NCBI GenBank assembly: GCA_041580155.1 | Contig: JBFGEI010000096.1 | Location: 1 to 9,866, forward strand | Direction of reading: 5' to 3' | DNA length: 9,866 bases | Origin: Limimaricola sp041580155 | GTDB lineage: Bacteria; Pseudomonadota; Alphaproteobacteria; Rhodobacterales; Rhodobacteraceae | Shown: one piece after another, positions 1 through 6,324 of the stretch | How positions within the stretch are numbered: position 1 is the stretch's first letter | How the letters are laid out: each line of letters opens with the position of its first letter | Notes under the pieces: generated by a model | Told to the model about the DNA's origin: nothing | Databases searched by the model: none | The model's input: only the letters and a program-made list of their open reading frames with translations | Position numbers and translations under genes: made by a program

Positions 1-820
1 CTTCGGCATCATCAGCCACGTCATCGCCACCTTCTCGCGCAAGCCGATCTTCGGCTACCTGCCGATGGTCTACGCGATGGTCGCGATCGGCGTGCTCGGC
101 TTCGTGGTCTGGGCGCACCACATGTACACCGTCGGCCTGTCGCTGACCCAGCAGTCGTACTTCATGCTGGCGACGATGGTGATCGCGGTGCCGACCGGGG
201 TGAAGATCTTCTCCTGGATCGCGACGATGTGGGGCGGCTCGGTCGAGTTCAAGACGCCGATGCTCTGGGCCTTCGGCTTCCTGTTCCTGTTCACCGTCGG
301 TGGCGTCACCGGCGTCGTGCTCAGCCAGGCCGGGGTCGACCGCGCCTATCACGACACCTATTACGTCGTGGCGCACTTCCACTACGTGATGAGCCTCGGC
401 GCCGTCTTCGCGATCTTCGCGGGCATCTATTTCTACTTCCCGAAGATGTCGGGCAAGATGCTCCCGGAATGGGCCGGCAAGATCCACTTCTGGACGATGT
501 TCATCGGCGCGAACATCACCTTCTTCCCGCAGCACTTCCTGGGACGTCAGGGCATGCCGCGGCGCTACATCGACTACCCGGAGGCCTTCGCCACCTGGAA
601 CTTCGTCAGCTCGATCGGCGCCTTCCTGGCCTTCGGCTCGTTCCTGTTCTTCATCGGCGTGCTGTTCTACACCATGCTCTTCGCCAAGAAGCACAACATG
701 GCCAACCCGTGGAACGAGTATGCGGATACGCTGGAGTGGACGCTGCCGTCGCCGCCGCCGGAGCACACCTTCGAGACTCTGCCCAAGCAGAGCGACTGGG
801 ACCGCAGCCCCGCGCACTGA
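1..820 (+). CDS. ctaD: Cytochrome c oxidase subunit I (aa3 type), 3' part
   Basis: This is the C-terminal 272 residues of the catalytic subunit of the haem-copper terminal oxidase, which reduces O2 to water and pumps protons across the inner membrane. The frame is open from base 2, so the 5' end lies outside the window; the HPEVY CuB ligand segment just upstream is not seen. Visible marks are PTGVKIFSW (K-channel Lys at about 203-205), HDTYYVVAHFHYV with the expected Mg-site His/Asp and the two haem ligands (His codons at 374-376 for haem a3 and 380-382 for haem a), and several hydrophobic helices. The tail, with EWTLPSPPPEHTFE, is typical of Rhodobacter/Paracoccus aa3 oxidases rather than cbb3 oxidases. 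The stop codon is TGA at 818-820, followed closely by a strong terminator. The family call is very secure; the exact paralogue cannot be decided from the partial sequence. Confidence 0.97.
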   Translation, partial: FGIISHVIATFSRKPIFGYLPMVYAMVAIGVLGFVVWAHHMYTVGLSLTQQSYFMLATMVIAVPTGVKIFSWIATMWGGSVEFKTPMLWAFGFLFLFTVGGVTGVVLSQAGVDRAYHDTYYVVAHFHYVMSLGAVFAIFAGIYFYFPKMSGKMLPEWAGKIHFWTMFIGANITFFPQHFLGRQGMPRRYIDYPEAFATWNFVSSIGAFLAFGSFLFFIGVLFYTMLFAKKHNMANPWNEYADTLEWTLPSPPPEHTFETLPKQSDWDRSPAH

Positions 821-848
821 GGTGGCCCCCGTCAAGACCAAATGAACG

Positions 849-877
849 GGGCCCGGCGGCGACGCCGGGCCCTTTTT
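849..877 (+). terminator. Rho-independent terminator after ctaD
   Basis: A perfect 10-bp GC stem (849-858 with 863-872) closes on a GCGA tetraloop of the GNRA type and is followed by five T residues (873-877). It lies 28 bases past the ctaD stop. This is the best-formed terminator in the window. The next gene starts only about 30 bases after the T run. Confidence 0.9.
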
Positions 878-906
878 CGTTCCCCTCACCGCCGCGAGTG
901 CCCGCG

Positions 907-1470
907 ATGCCGCACGACTGGATCAGCCGCCCCGACAGCCGCCGCCGCGGTGGCGGCCCGCGGCCGATGCCGCCGGCGCTGCGCCACGCGCCGCCCCCCG
1001 ACGCCGAGATCCTGGCCGAGCTGCACCTGTGGCCTTACCGATCGCTGCCCAAGCGCGGTTTCGTCACCTTCATCGGGATCACGCTGGGGCTGGTGTCGCT
1101 GCCGCTGCTGGCGGTGCTCGGCTCGCCGGTGCTCTGGGCGCTGCTGCCGTTCATCGGCGGCGCGATCGCTGCGATATGGTGGGCCTTGATGCGCAGCTAC
1201 CGCGACGGCACGGTGATCGAGGTGCTGCAGCTCAGCCCCGGCAAGCTGCGACTCACCCGCTACAATCCGCGCGGCACGAAACAATACTGGGAGGCCGACC
1301 CGTATTGGGTCCGGCTGAGCGTCGATCCCGAGTCCGGCCCGGTGCCGCACTATCTGACGCTGCACGGCGGGGGTCGCGAAGTCGAGATCGGCGCTTTCCT
1401 GCCGGAAGAGGAACGCATTGAAATAGCTGAGGAATTGCAGGCCCTGCTGGTGCAGTCCCGGGATGGGTGA
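907..1470 (+). CDS. DUF2244 domain membrane protein
   Basis: This is a 187-residue protein of the DUF2244 family, whose biochemical role is unknown. After a basic, proline-rich N-terminus (about residues 1-32) comes the conserved LWPYRSL segment (41-47). Two closely spaced membrane helices follow (about 51-71 and 75-95), then a cytosolic or periplasmic beta-rich part with NPRG, DPYWVRL (131-137) and GGREVEIGAFLPEEER (155-170). The family is often found beside cytochrome oxidase genes in Rhodobacteraceae, so a link to oxidase assembly or the membrane is plausible but unproven. The ATG at 907 has only a weak Shine-Dalgarno; an in-frame GTG at 898 and ATG at 967 are alternatives. The strong ctaD terminator sits directly upstream, leaving almost no space for a promoter, so expression may depend on read-through. 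Confidence 0.85.
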   Translation: MPHDWISRPDSRRRGGGPRPMPPALRHAPPPDAEILAELHLWPYRSLPKRGFVTFIGITLGLVSLPLLAVLGSPVLWALLPFIGGAIAAIWWALMRSYRDGTVIEVLQLSPGKLRLTRYNPRGTKQYWEADPYWVRLSVDPESGPVPHYLTLHGGGREVEIGAFLPEEERIEIAEELQALLVQSRDG

Positions 1471-1493
1471 CCACCGCGTCGTCACGTCGCAGT

Positions 1494-1519
1494 GGAACTC
1501 TGTCCGCAAGTTAGGCATT
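1494..1519 (+). promoter_or_regulatory. Possible ECF-type promoter before the small ORF
   Basis: GGAAC at 1494-1498 is followed after 17 bases by CATT at 1516-1519. This resembles the GGAAC-N16/17-CGTT layout of alphaproteobacterial EcfG general-stress promoters, with one mismatch in the -10 element. It lies 23 bases upstream of the ATG at 1543. Many Rhodobacteraceae lack the PhyR-EcfG system, so this may be chance. Confidence 0.2.
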
Positions 1520-1542
1520 TTCATGGCAACGGAGGACTCGTC

Positions 1543-1692
1543 ATGAATATCCAGACCTCGCTCGCAGAGCTCGGACGCAGCCTCGCCCAACGGGGCAAGG
1601 CCATTCTGTCACAACTCGCCGATGTGCTGCTGCCGCAGCCGACGCCGGAGTACCGACCGATCCCGATTCGCAGCGACGACCGCCGCCGCTGA
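1543..1692 (+). CDS. Small protein of 49 residues, unknown function
   Basis: I do not recognise a family. The ATG at 1543 follows a textbook GGAGG at 1531-1535 with 7 bases spacing, much better than the sites of most genes here. A longer reading from GTG 1492 has no such site and is less likely. Residues 3-30 form a clean amphipathic helix pattern (I3, L7, L10, L14, I21/L22, L25, L29) with Arg/Lys on the polar face. A proline-rich link follows (PQPTPEY, 31-37), then a strongly basic end with RPIPIRSDDRRR. There is no signal peptide and no true membrane span; membrane-surface or partner binding is possible. It stands 72 bases after the DUF2244 gene and is followed by hairpins at 1698-1714 and 1732-1754, so it could be a monocistronic unit or the end of the upstream one. 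Translation is supported; function is open. Confidence 0.6.
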   Translation: MNIQTSLAELGRSLAQRGKAILSQLADVLLPQPTPEYRPIPIRSDDRRR

Positions 1693-1729
1693 GACCCGCC
1701 GCGCCCGGCGCGGCCCTCATCCCGATCGG

Positions 1730-1754
1730 AAAAGGCGGCCCCCGGGGCCGCCTT
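1730..1754. terminator. Bidirectional terminator between convergent genes
   Basis: A stem of about 10 bp pairs AAGGCGGCCC (1732-1741) with GGGCCGCCTT (1745-1754) over a 3-base loop. Read on the minus strand it ends in a run of four T (1730-1733), fitting the DUF3008 gene that ends at 1781. On the plus strand the T run is broken, so it would be weaker for the small ORF ending at 1692. A second GC hairpin without a T run lies at 1698-1714 (GCCGCGC with GCGCGGC). Confidence 0.65.
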
Positions 1755-1780
1755 GCTTTGGTTGATCGGTCGTCCTTGCG

Positions 1781-1963
1781 TCACTCTGCCCTGTCGGGCA
1801 GGTCCTTGCGCTTGGTCGCGGCCAGATCCTCGAGCTCGCTCTCGCTCATCTCTTGATACATTTCCTTCGACGCGCCCCTGAGGTCCTTGACCTTGGTGTC
1901 GCCACGCTTCGCGGACATCGCCGCACCTGCGGCCTTCTGCTGCGCCTTGGAACTTGCTGGCAT
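1781..1963 (-). CDS. DUF3008 family small protein
   Basis: This is a 60-residue, lysine- and alanine-rich, hydrophilic protein of the DUF3008 family. The family pattern is present: an N-terminal MPASSKAQQKAAGAA stretch, then KRGDTKVKDLRGASKEMY and a C-terminal SELEDLAATKRKDLP. The full family length is present, and no function is established for it. The start is well supported by GGAGG on the minus strand at 1974-1970, 6 bases from the ATG (1963-1961). The gene lies 85 bases downstream of the yqeY-type gene on the same strand. It may be co-transcribed or have its own promoter; no clear terminator separates them. The terminator at 1730-1754 ends the unit. No membrane segment or signal peptide is seen. 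Confidence 0.88.
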   Translation of the reverse strand: MPASSKAQQKAAGAAMSAKRGDTKVKDLRGASKEMYQEMSESELEDLAATKRKDLPDRAE

Positions 1964-2048
1964 CGCTTGCCTCCATCGCTACCGGATGCGCAGGACAAAC
2001 GCCAAGGCCCGGCGCCCCGTTCCGGAGTGCCGAGCAGGTCGGCCAAGC

Positions 2049-2507
2049 CTAGCTCAGACGGTCGCGCACCACCGGCCCGATCCGGCCGAAATCCATCTGC
2101 CCGGTGTAGCGCGACTTCAGCGCCGCCATCACCTTGCCCATGTCGCGGATGCTGGTCGCCTCGGTCTCGGTGATGGCGGCGGCGACAGCGGCTTCGGTCT
2201 CGGCCTCGGTCAGCTGGCGCGGCAGGAATTCCTCGATCACGCCGATCTCGGCGCGCTCCTTCTCGGCCAGCTCGAGCCTTCCGCCCTCGTCGTAGGCGCG
2301 GGCGCTTTCCTGGCGCTGCTTGACCATCTTGCCGAGGATCGCCAGCACCACGTCGTCGCCGACGATGCCGTCTTCGACCGAACCGCGCGCCGCGATGTCG
2401 CGATCCTTGATCGCCGCGTTGATCAGCCGCAGCGTGGACAGCCGGTCGGCCTCCTTGGCTTTCATCGCCGCTTTCATCGAGGCGGTGATCTTGTCGCGCA
2501 GGTCCAT
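2049..2507 (-). CDS. GatB/YqeY domain-containing protein
   Basis: This is a 152-residue soluble, all-helical protein of the YqeY family, which resembles the C-terminal tail domain of GatB, the tRNA-dependent amidotransferase subunit. The precise role of stand-alone members is unknown; tRNA binding has been suggested from the resemblance. Conserved stretches seen are TLRLINAAIKDRDI (25-38), KQRQESARAYDEGGR (63-77), EKERAEIGVIEEFLP (82-96) and DMGKVMAALK (122-131). I chose the ATG at 2507 because it gives the usual family length and begins with the typical MDLRDKI; an upstream in-frame ATG at 2540 adds 11 residues that do not look conserved. The Shine-Dalgarno is weak (GGAAACG). It is divergent from carA with a 163-base gap, an arrangement I recall as common in Rhodobacteraceae. 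Its stop (2051-2049) is 85 bases ahead of the DUF3008 gene. Confidence 0.9.
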   Translation of the reverse strand: MDLRDKITASMKAAMKAKEADRLSTLRLINAAIKDRDIAARGSVEDGIVGDDVVLAILGKMVKQRQESARAYDEGGRLELAEKERAEIGVIEEFLPRQLTEAETEAAVAAAITETEATSIRDMGKVMAALKSRYTGQMDFGRIGPVVRDRLS

Positions 2508-2613
2508 CGGGATTCGTTTCCGGGTTGTGAGTAGAGACAAGCGCGCAGACTACTCCGTGGCCCCGGTGCTGACAACCAAGGCCCACGGGTTCCGCTGCGG
2601 CCACCGTATCGGC

Positions 2614-2642
2614 TTGAATCTTTCCGCCCTTGCCCCTAGGTA
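2614..2642 (+). promoter_or_regulatory. Candidate sigma-70 promoter of carA
   Basis: TTGAAT at 2614-2619 and TAGGTA at 2637-2642 are separated by 17 bases. This would start transcription near 2649, about 22 bases before the carA ATG. The -35 is good (TTGA) but the -10 is poor, so it is a weak prediction. The rest of the 2508-2670 divergent region shows no clear operator. Confidence 0.3.
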
Positions 2643-2670
2643 GCGGCGGGTTTCAGAACAGGAGCAAGCC

Positions 2671-3831
2671 ATGTCGACAACCGTTTCGGGCAAGCCAACC
2701 GCCTGCCTCGCGCTCGCCGACGGCACCGTGTTCTACGGCACCGGCTTCGGGACGCCGGGCCGGGTCAGCGCCGAGCTGTGCTTCAACACCGCGATGACCG
2801 GCTACCAGGAAATCATGACCGACCCGTCCTACGCCGGGCAGGCGGTGACCTTCACCTTCCCGCATATCGGCAACACCGGCACCACCGACGAGGACGACGA
2901 GGCCGCCGACCCGGTGGCCGAGGCGATGATCGTCAAGTGGAATCCGACCGAACCGTCGAACTGGCGCGCCACCGAGCATCTCTCGGCCTGGCTGGCGCGG
3001 CGCGGCCGGATCGGCATGGGCGGCCTCGACACCCGCCGGCTGACCCGGGCGATCCGGCAGCAGGGCGCGCCGCATGTGGCGCTCGAGTTCAACCCCGAAG
3101 GCAATTTCGATCTCGAGGCGCTGGTGGCGCAGGCGCGCGGCTTCGCCGGGCTGGTCGGCCGCGATCTTGCCAAGGACGTGACCTGCGCCCAATCCTACCG
3201 CTGGGATGAAACCCGCTGGGCCTGGCCGGAGGGCTACGGCACTCAGGATGCACCGCGCCACAAGGTCGTCGCGATCGACTACGGCGCCAAGCGCAACATC
3301 CTGCGCAGCCTCGCCTCGTCGGGCTGCGACGTCACCGTGCTGCCGGCGACCGCCACCGCCGACGACATCCTGGCGCTGAACCCCGACGGGCTGTTTTTGT
3401 CGAACGGACCAGGCGATCCGGCAGCCACCGGGGTCTACGCGGTGCCGGCGATCAAGGCGGTGCTCGACCGCTCCGACATCCCGGTGTTCGGGATCTGTCT
3501 CGGCCACCAGATGCTGGCTCGGGCGCTCGGGGCGCAGACCATCAAGATGAACCACGGCCACCACGGCGCCAACCATCCGGTCAAGGACCGCGACACCGGC
3601 AAGGTCGAGATCACCTCGATGAACCACGGCTTCACCGTCGACAGCCAGTCGCTGCCCGCCAACGTGGTGGAAACCCACGTGTCGCTGTTCGACGGCTCGA
3701 ACTGCGGCATCCGGATGACCGACCGGCCGGTGTTCTCGGTGCAATACCACCCGGAGGCCAGCCCCGGCCCGCAGGACAGCTACTACCTGTTCGAACGCTT
3801 CGCCGCGGCGATGGACGCCCGCGGCCGCTGA
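2671..3831 (+). CDS. carA: Carbamoyl-phosphate synthase small (glutaminase) subunit
   Basis: This 386-residue protein hydrolyses glutamine and passes ammonia through a tunnel to the large subunit CarB, giving carbamoyl phosphate for pyrimidine and arginine synthesis in the cytosol. The N-terminal CarA-specific domain (about 10-155) holds FNTAMTGYQEIMTDPSYAGQ, ending in GGLDTRRLTRAIR (118-129). The C-terminal class I glutamine amidotransferase domain (about 198-378) has SNGPGDP (244-250), the nucleophile Cys276 in GICLGHQM, and the catalytic His360 and Glu362 in QYHPEASPGP. KMNHGHHGANHPV (292-304) is also typical of CarA. Start: AGGAG at 2660-2664, 6 bases before the ATG at 2671. The length is normal. 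carB is not adjacent; the next gene is an unrelated glycosyltransferase, and a hairpin closes the unit at 3842-3861. The identification is very secure. Confidence 0.98.
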   Translation: MSTTVSGKPTACLALADGTVFYGTGFGTPGRVSAELCFNTAMTGYQEIMTDPSYAGQAVTFTFPHIGNTGTTDEDDEAADPVAEAMIVKWNPTEPSNWRATEHLSAWLARRGRIGMGGLDTRRLTRAIRQQGAPHVALEFNPEGNFDLEALVAQARGFAGLVGRDLAKDVTCAQSYRWDETRWAWPEGYGTQDAPRHKVVAIDYGAKRNILRSLASSGCDVTVLPATATADDILALNPDGLFLSNGPGDPAATGVYAVPAIKAVLDRSDIPVFGICLGHQMLARALGAQTIKMNHGHHGANHPVKDRDTGKVEITSMNHGFTVDSQSLPANVVETHVSLFDGSNCGIRMTDRPVFSVQYHPEASPGPQDSYYLFERFAAAMDARGR

Positions 3832-3841
3832 CCCGACAGGA

Positions 3842-3866
3842 CCCGGTCGACAGCGACCGGGCCCTT
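3842..3866 (+). terminator. Hairpin terminator after carA (weak T run)
   Basis: CCCGGTCG (3842-3849) pairs perfectly with CGACCGGG (3854-3861) over an ACAG loop, 11 bases after the carA stop. The tail is CCCTTAATC, so the T run is poor and termination may be leaky. Its 3' edge runs into the TTAA box at 3865. Confidence 0.5.
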
Positions 3867-3879
3867 AATCGGTCGTTAA
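3865..3879. promoter_or_regulatory. CtrA-type binding box, TTAA-N7-TTAA
   Basis: TTAA at 3865-3868, exactly seven bases, then TTAA at 3876-3879 followed by CC. This matches the full consensus of the alphaproteobacterial response regulator CtrA, including the common TTAACC extension on the second half. By eye these are the only two TTAA tetramers in the window, so the exact 7-base spacing is unlikely to be accidental. The second half lies 48 bases upstream of the glycosyltransferase ATG, where a CtrA-activated or CtrA-repressed promoter would place it. CtrA binding itself is inferred. Confidence 0.6.
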
Positions 3880-3927
3880 CCACGCGCCGCGCAGCATCTG
3901 GGCGAATTCGCCGCGTCGGGTGCCGCC

Positions 3928-5688
3928 ATGTCCAACATCCTCGTGCTGCCAAGGCCGGAACCGCGCGACGCGCGCCCGTCGGGGCGCCACCGCTTCCAAT
4001 GGATCACCCCGCAGCCCGACGGGATCGACGCGCCGGACCCGCTGCTGGTGCGCGGCTTCGGCGCCGAACGCTGTCTGCGGCTCGGGCTGCTGCCCTGGCG
4101 CCGCTCGGGCGGCGCGACCCTGGTGCTGTCGCCCGACCCCGAGGCGGCGTCGCGCCACCTGCCGATGCTCGAGGCCGAGCTTGGCCCGGTGCGGCTGGCG
4201 CGCTGCCGCAAGCACCGGCTCCGCGATGCGCTGATGCCGCTGGTCGGCCCGGCGATGGTCGCCCGCGCCGAAGCGCGGGTGCCGCTGTCGCACAGCTGCC
4301 GCGGCTGGGATCCGCGGCGGCTGCGGCGCCGCGCCGCCGGCCTCGGCCTCGGGCTGGCGCTGGCGCTGGCGCTGGCGCCGGGCTGGGTGCTGGCGCTGAT
4401 CTGCGCCTGGGTGGTGCTGACCCTGGCGCTGAGCGCGGCGCTGAAGCTGGCGACCGCGGTGATCGCGCTGGCCACCCCGCCCGCCATCGCGACGCCGACC
4501 GCCGCCGCGGTGCGGCAGCCGGTGGTGTCGCTGCTGGTGCCGCTCTACCGCGAGCGCCAGATCGCCGAGCATCTGCTGGCCCGGCTCGAGCGGCTCGACT
4601 ACCCGCGCGACCGGCTCGACCTGTGCCTGATCGTCGAGGATCACGACGCGATGACCCGGGCCGCGCTCGACGCGGTGGCGCTGCCGCCCTGGGCGCAGGT
4701 GATCTGCGTCCCCGAGGGCACGCTGCGCACCAAGCCGCGGGCGCTGAACTTCGCGCTGGAATTCGCCCGCGGCACGATCATCGGCATCTACGACGCCGAG
4801 GACGCGCCGGCGCCGGACCAGCTGACCCGGATCACCGGGGAATTCGCCCGCTGCGGCCCCGAGGTCGCCTGCCTGCAGGGGGTGCTGGATTTCTACAACT
4901 GCCGCAGCAACTGGATGGCGCGCTGCTTCGCGCTGGAATACGCCACCTGGTTCCGGGTGGTGCTGCCAGGCCTGCAGCGGCTTGGGCTGGCGGTGCCGCT
5001 GGGCGGCACCACGCTGTTCCTGCGGCGCCACGCGATCGAGGAGGTCGGCGGCTGGGACGCGCACAACGTCACCGAGGACGCCGACCTGGGGATCCGGCTG
5101 GCGCGGCACGGGTATCGGACCCGGCTGGTCGACACGGTGACCGAAGAAGAGGCCAACGCCCGCGCCTGGCCCTGGGTCAAGCAGCGGTCGCGCTGGCTAA
5201 AGGGCTACGCGGTGACCTGGGCCGTCGCGATGCACGACCCGCGCCAGCTGTGGCGCGATCTCGGGTCCTGGCGGTTCTTCGGCGTGCAGCTGCTGTTTCT
5301 CGGGGCGTTGACCCAGTTCCTTATGGCGCCGCTGCTGTGGTCGTTCTGGCTGGTGGCGCTGGGGCTGCCGCACCCGATGACGGCGCTGCTGCCGGCGCCG
5401 GTCTGGACCGGGCTGGTGGCGCTGTTCCTGGCCTCCGAGGCGGTGATGCTGGGCTGCGCCGCGCTGGCGGCGCGACGCGCCGGCAAGCCCTGGCTCGGGC
5501 TTTGGGCGCCGGCGCTGATGCTGTACTTCCCGCTGGCGACGCTGGCGGCCTGGAAAGGGCTGATCGAGGTGATCACCAAGCCGTATTACTGGGACAAGAC
5601 CGCGCATGGCATCTTCGCCCCGGCCACCGCGCCCGCCGCGGCTACTCCGCCGCCTCGACTTTCGCCGCGTCGAGCTTCAGCCGGGTGA
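3928..5688 (+). CDS. Membrane glycosyltransferase family 2 (processive, cellulose-synthase-like)
   Basis: This 586-residue inner-membrane enzyme probably polymerises or transfers a sugar from a nucleotide-sugar for a surface polysaccharide. The GT2 catalytic domain (about 197-430) shows VSLLVPLYRE (200-209), an acidic E237/D238 site, the DAEDAP metal/UDP motif (289-294), GGTTLF (359-364), the TEDADLG catalytic-base motif (382-388) and QRSRWLKGY (419-427), the QxxRW mark of processive enzymes such as BcsA and NdvB. Membrane segments lie at about 137-182 (very Leu/Ala-rich), 450-480, 488-512 and 525-545. Residues 35-120 resemble half of the N-terminal domain of type II secretion ATPases, as in XagB-like transferases; this is inference. 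The ATG at 3928 has a poor ribosome site but no better start exists. A CtrA-type box lies upstream. The last 47 bases overlap the convergent gntR gene. The product sugar cannot be told; no partner polysaccharide genes are adjacent. Confidence 0.9.
   Translation: MSNILVLPRPEPRDARPSGRHRFQWITPQPDGIDAPDPLLVRGFGAERCLRLGLLPWRRSGGATLVLSPDPEAASRHLPMLEAELGPVRLARCRKHRLRDALMPLVGPAMVARAEARVPLSHSCRGWDPRRLRRRAAGLGLGLALALALAPGWVLALICAWVVLTLALSAALKLATAVIALATPPAIATPTAAAVRQPVVSLLVPLYRERQIAEHLLARLERLDYPRDRLDLCLIVEDHDAMTRAALDAVALPPWAQVICVPEGTLRTKPRALNFALEFARGTIIGIYDAEDAPAPDQLTRITGEFARCGPEVACLQGVLDFYNCRSNWMARCFALEYATWFRVVLPGLQRLGLAVPLGGTTLFLRRHAIEEVGGWDAHNVTEDADLGIRLARHGYRTRLVDTVTEEEANARAWPWVKQRSRWLKGYAVTWAVAMHDPRQLWRDLGSWRFFGVQLLFLGALTQFLMAPLLWSFWLVALGLPHPMTALLPAPVWTGLVALFLASEAVMLGCAALAARRAGKPWLGLWAPALMLYFPLATLAAWKGLIEVITKPYYWDKTAHGIFAPATAPAAATPPPRLSPRRASAG
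4354..4377 (+). repeat. Four tandem CTGGCG hexamers in a membrane-helix codon run
   Basis: CTGGCG is repeated four times in frame and encodes Leu-Ala pairs in the first membrane region of the glycosyltransferase. Slippage would add or remove two residues without a frameshift. This is probably codon bias in a Leu/Ala helix rather than a functional repeat. Confidence 0.6.
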
Positions 5689-6295
5689 TGAAGGCCTTGG
5701 AGATATGCTCGCGCAGCGCCGCGTCGGCGGCGTCGCCGTCGCCCTGCTCGATCGCCCGCACGATCGCCGCGTGCTCCTCGAGCGCGCCGCGGCCGCGGCC
5801 CTCGGCGGCCAGCGAGGTCGAGGCCAGCAGCGCCATCGACCGATGCACCAGGTCGAGCTGACGCACCAGGAACCGGTTGTGCGACGCGAGGTGGATCTGC
5901 TTGTGGAACCGGCGGTTGGCGCGGGCCAGCGCCTGCGGATCATCGACCAGGCTGCGGTCGCTTTCGACCATGTCGCGCAGCACCCGCACCTCTTCGGGCG
6001 CCGCGTGCCGCGCCGCCAGCCGCGCCGCCAGCCCCTCGAGTTCGCCGCGCACCACGTAAAGCTCGGCCAGCTGGGTGTGGTCGAGCGAGGCGACGATCAG
6101 CGACCTGCCGTCGCGGCTCAGCATGCCTTGGGTCTCGAGCCGCTGCAGCGCCTCGCGCACCGGGGTCCGCGACACCCCGAACCGGTCGGCCAGCTCGCTC
6201 TCCACCAGCCGGTCGCCGGGGCGGTAGATGCCGCCGTCGATCGAATCCAGGATCAGCCCGTAGGCATCCTTCTGTGACGGTCGGGTGTCCTGCAT
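5642..6295 (-). CDS. GntR family regulator, FCD (FadR/VanR) subfamily
   Basis: This is a 217-residue DNA-binding regulator that senses an unknown, probably carboxylate-type, ligand. The N-terminal winged helix (about 9-72) has the classical GntR pattern IYRPGDRLVESELADRFG followed by SRTPVREALQRLETQGML. The C-terminal all-helical FCD domain (about 78-208) contains FHKQIHLASHN (130-140), EEHAAIVRAIEQGD (173-186) and LREHI (194-198); His131, His175 and His197 are placed like the metal-binding histidines of the family. I chose the ATG at 6295 because GGGAGGG lies 7 bases away; an in-frame ATG at 6340 would add 15 residues without such a site. The 3' end overlaps the glycosyltransferase by 47 bases. 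It is divergent from the HAD gene over 114 bases. An inverted repeat at 6297-6321 may be its own operator. The target genes are unknown. Confidence 0.92.
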   Translation of the reverse strand: MQDTRPSQKDAYGLILDSIDGGIYRPGDRLVESELADRFGVSRTPVREALQRLETQGMLSRDGRSLIVASLDHTQLAELYVVRGELEGLAARLAARHAAPEEVRVLRDMVESDRSLVDDPQALARANRRFHKQIHLASHNRFLVRQLDLVHRSMALLASTSLAAEGRGRGALEEHAAIVRAIEQGDGDAADAALREHISKAFITRLKLDAAKVEAAE

Positions 6296-6296
6296 C

Positions 6297-6321
6297 GCCG
6301 GACCCTCCCTTGCGATCCGGC
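6297..6321. repeat. Inverted repeat around the gntR ribosome binding site
   Basis: GCCGGA (6297-6302) and its perfect inverse TCCGGC (6316-6321) flank 13 bases that include the GGGAGGG ribosome site of the GntR gene. It also overlaps the predicted transcription start near 6318. It could be an autoregulatory operator or an mRNA hairpin that presents or hides the ribosome site; the arms have no similarity to the TGGTNNNACCA-like FadR half sites. Confidence 0.35.
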
Positions 6322-6324
6322 TGA

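Noticed and set aside
2029..2043. Hairpin GCCGA/TCGGC downstream of the yqeY-type gene as a terminator
   Set aside because: Only a 5-bp stem and no T run on the minus strand.
2653..3750. A 365-residue antisense open frame opposite carA
   Set aside because: carA is unmistakable on the plus strand and the antisense product has only compositional bias.
4354..4377. CTGGCG repeats as a phase-variable tract
   Set aside because: The unit is six bases, so slippage keeps the frame, and Leu-Ala codon bias in a membrane helix explains it.
3865..5109. A 414-residue antisense open frame opposite the glycosyltransferase
   Set aside because: Gln/Arg/His-rich composition is the usual antisense shadow of GC-rich codons; no start site or domain is seen.
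3999..5861. A 620-residue open frame on the plus strand, longer than the glycosyltransferase it overlaps
   Set aside because: Its product is a low-complexity Arg/Ala/Gly/Pro string with no motif, typical of the second frame of a GC-rich gene. The other frame carries all GT2 motifs.
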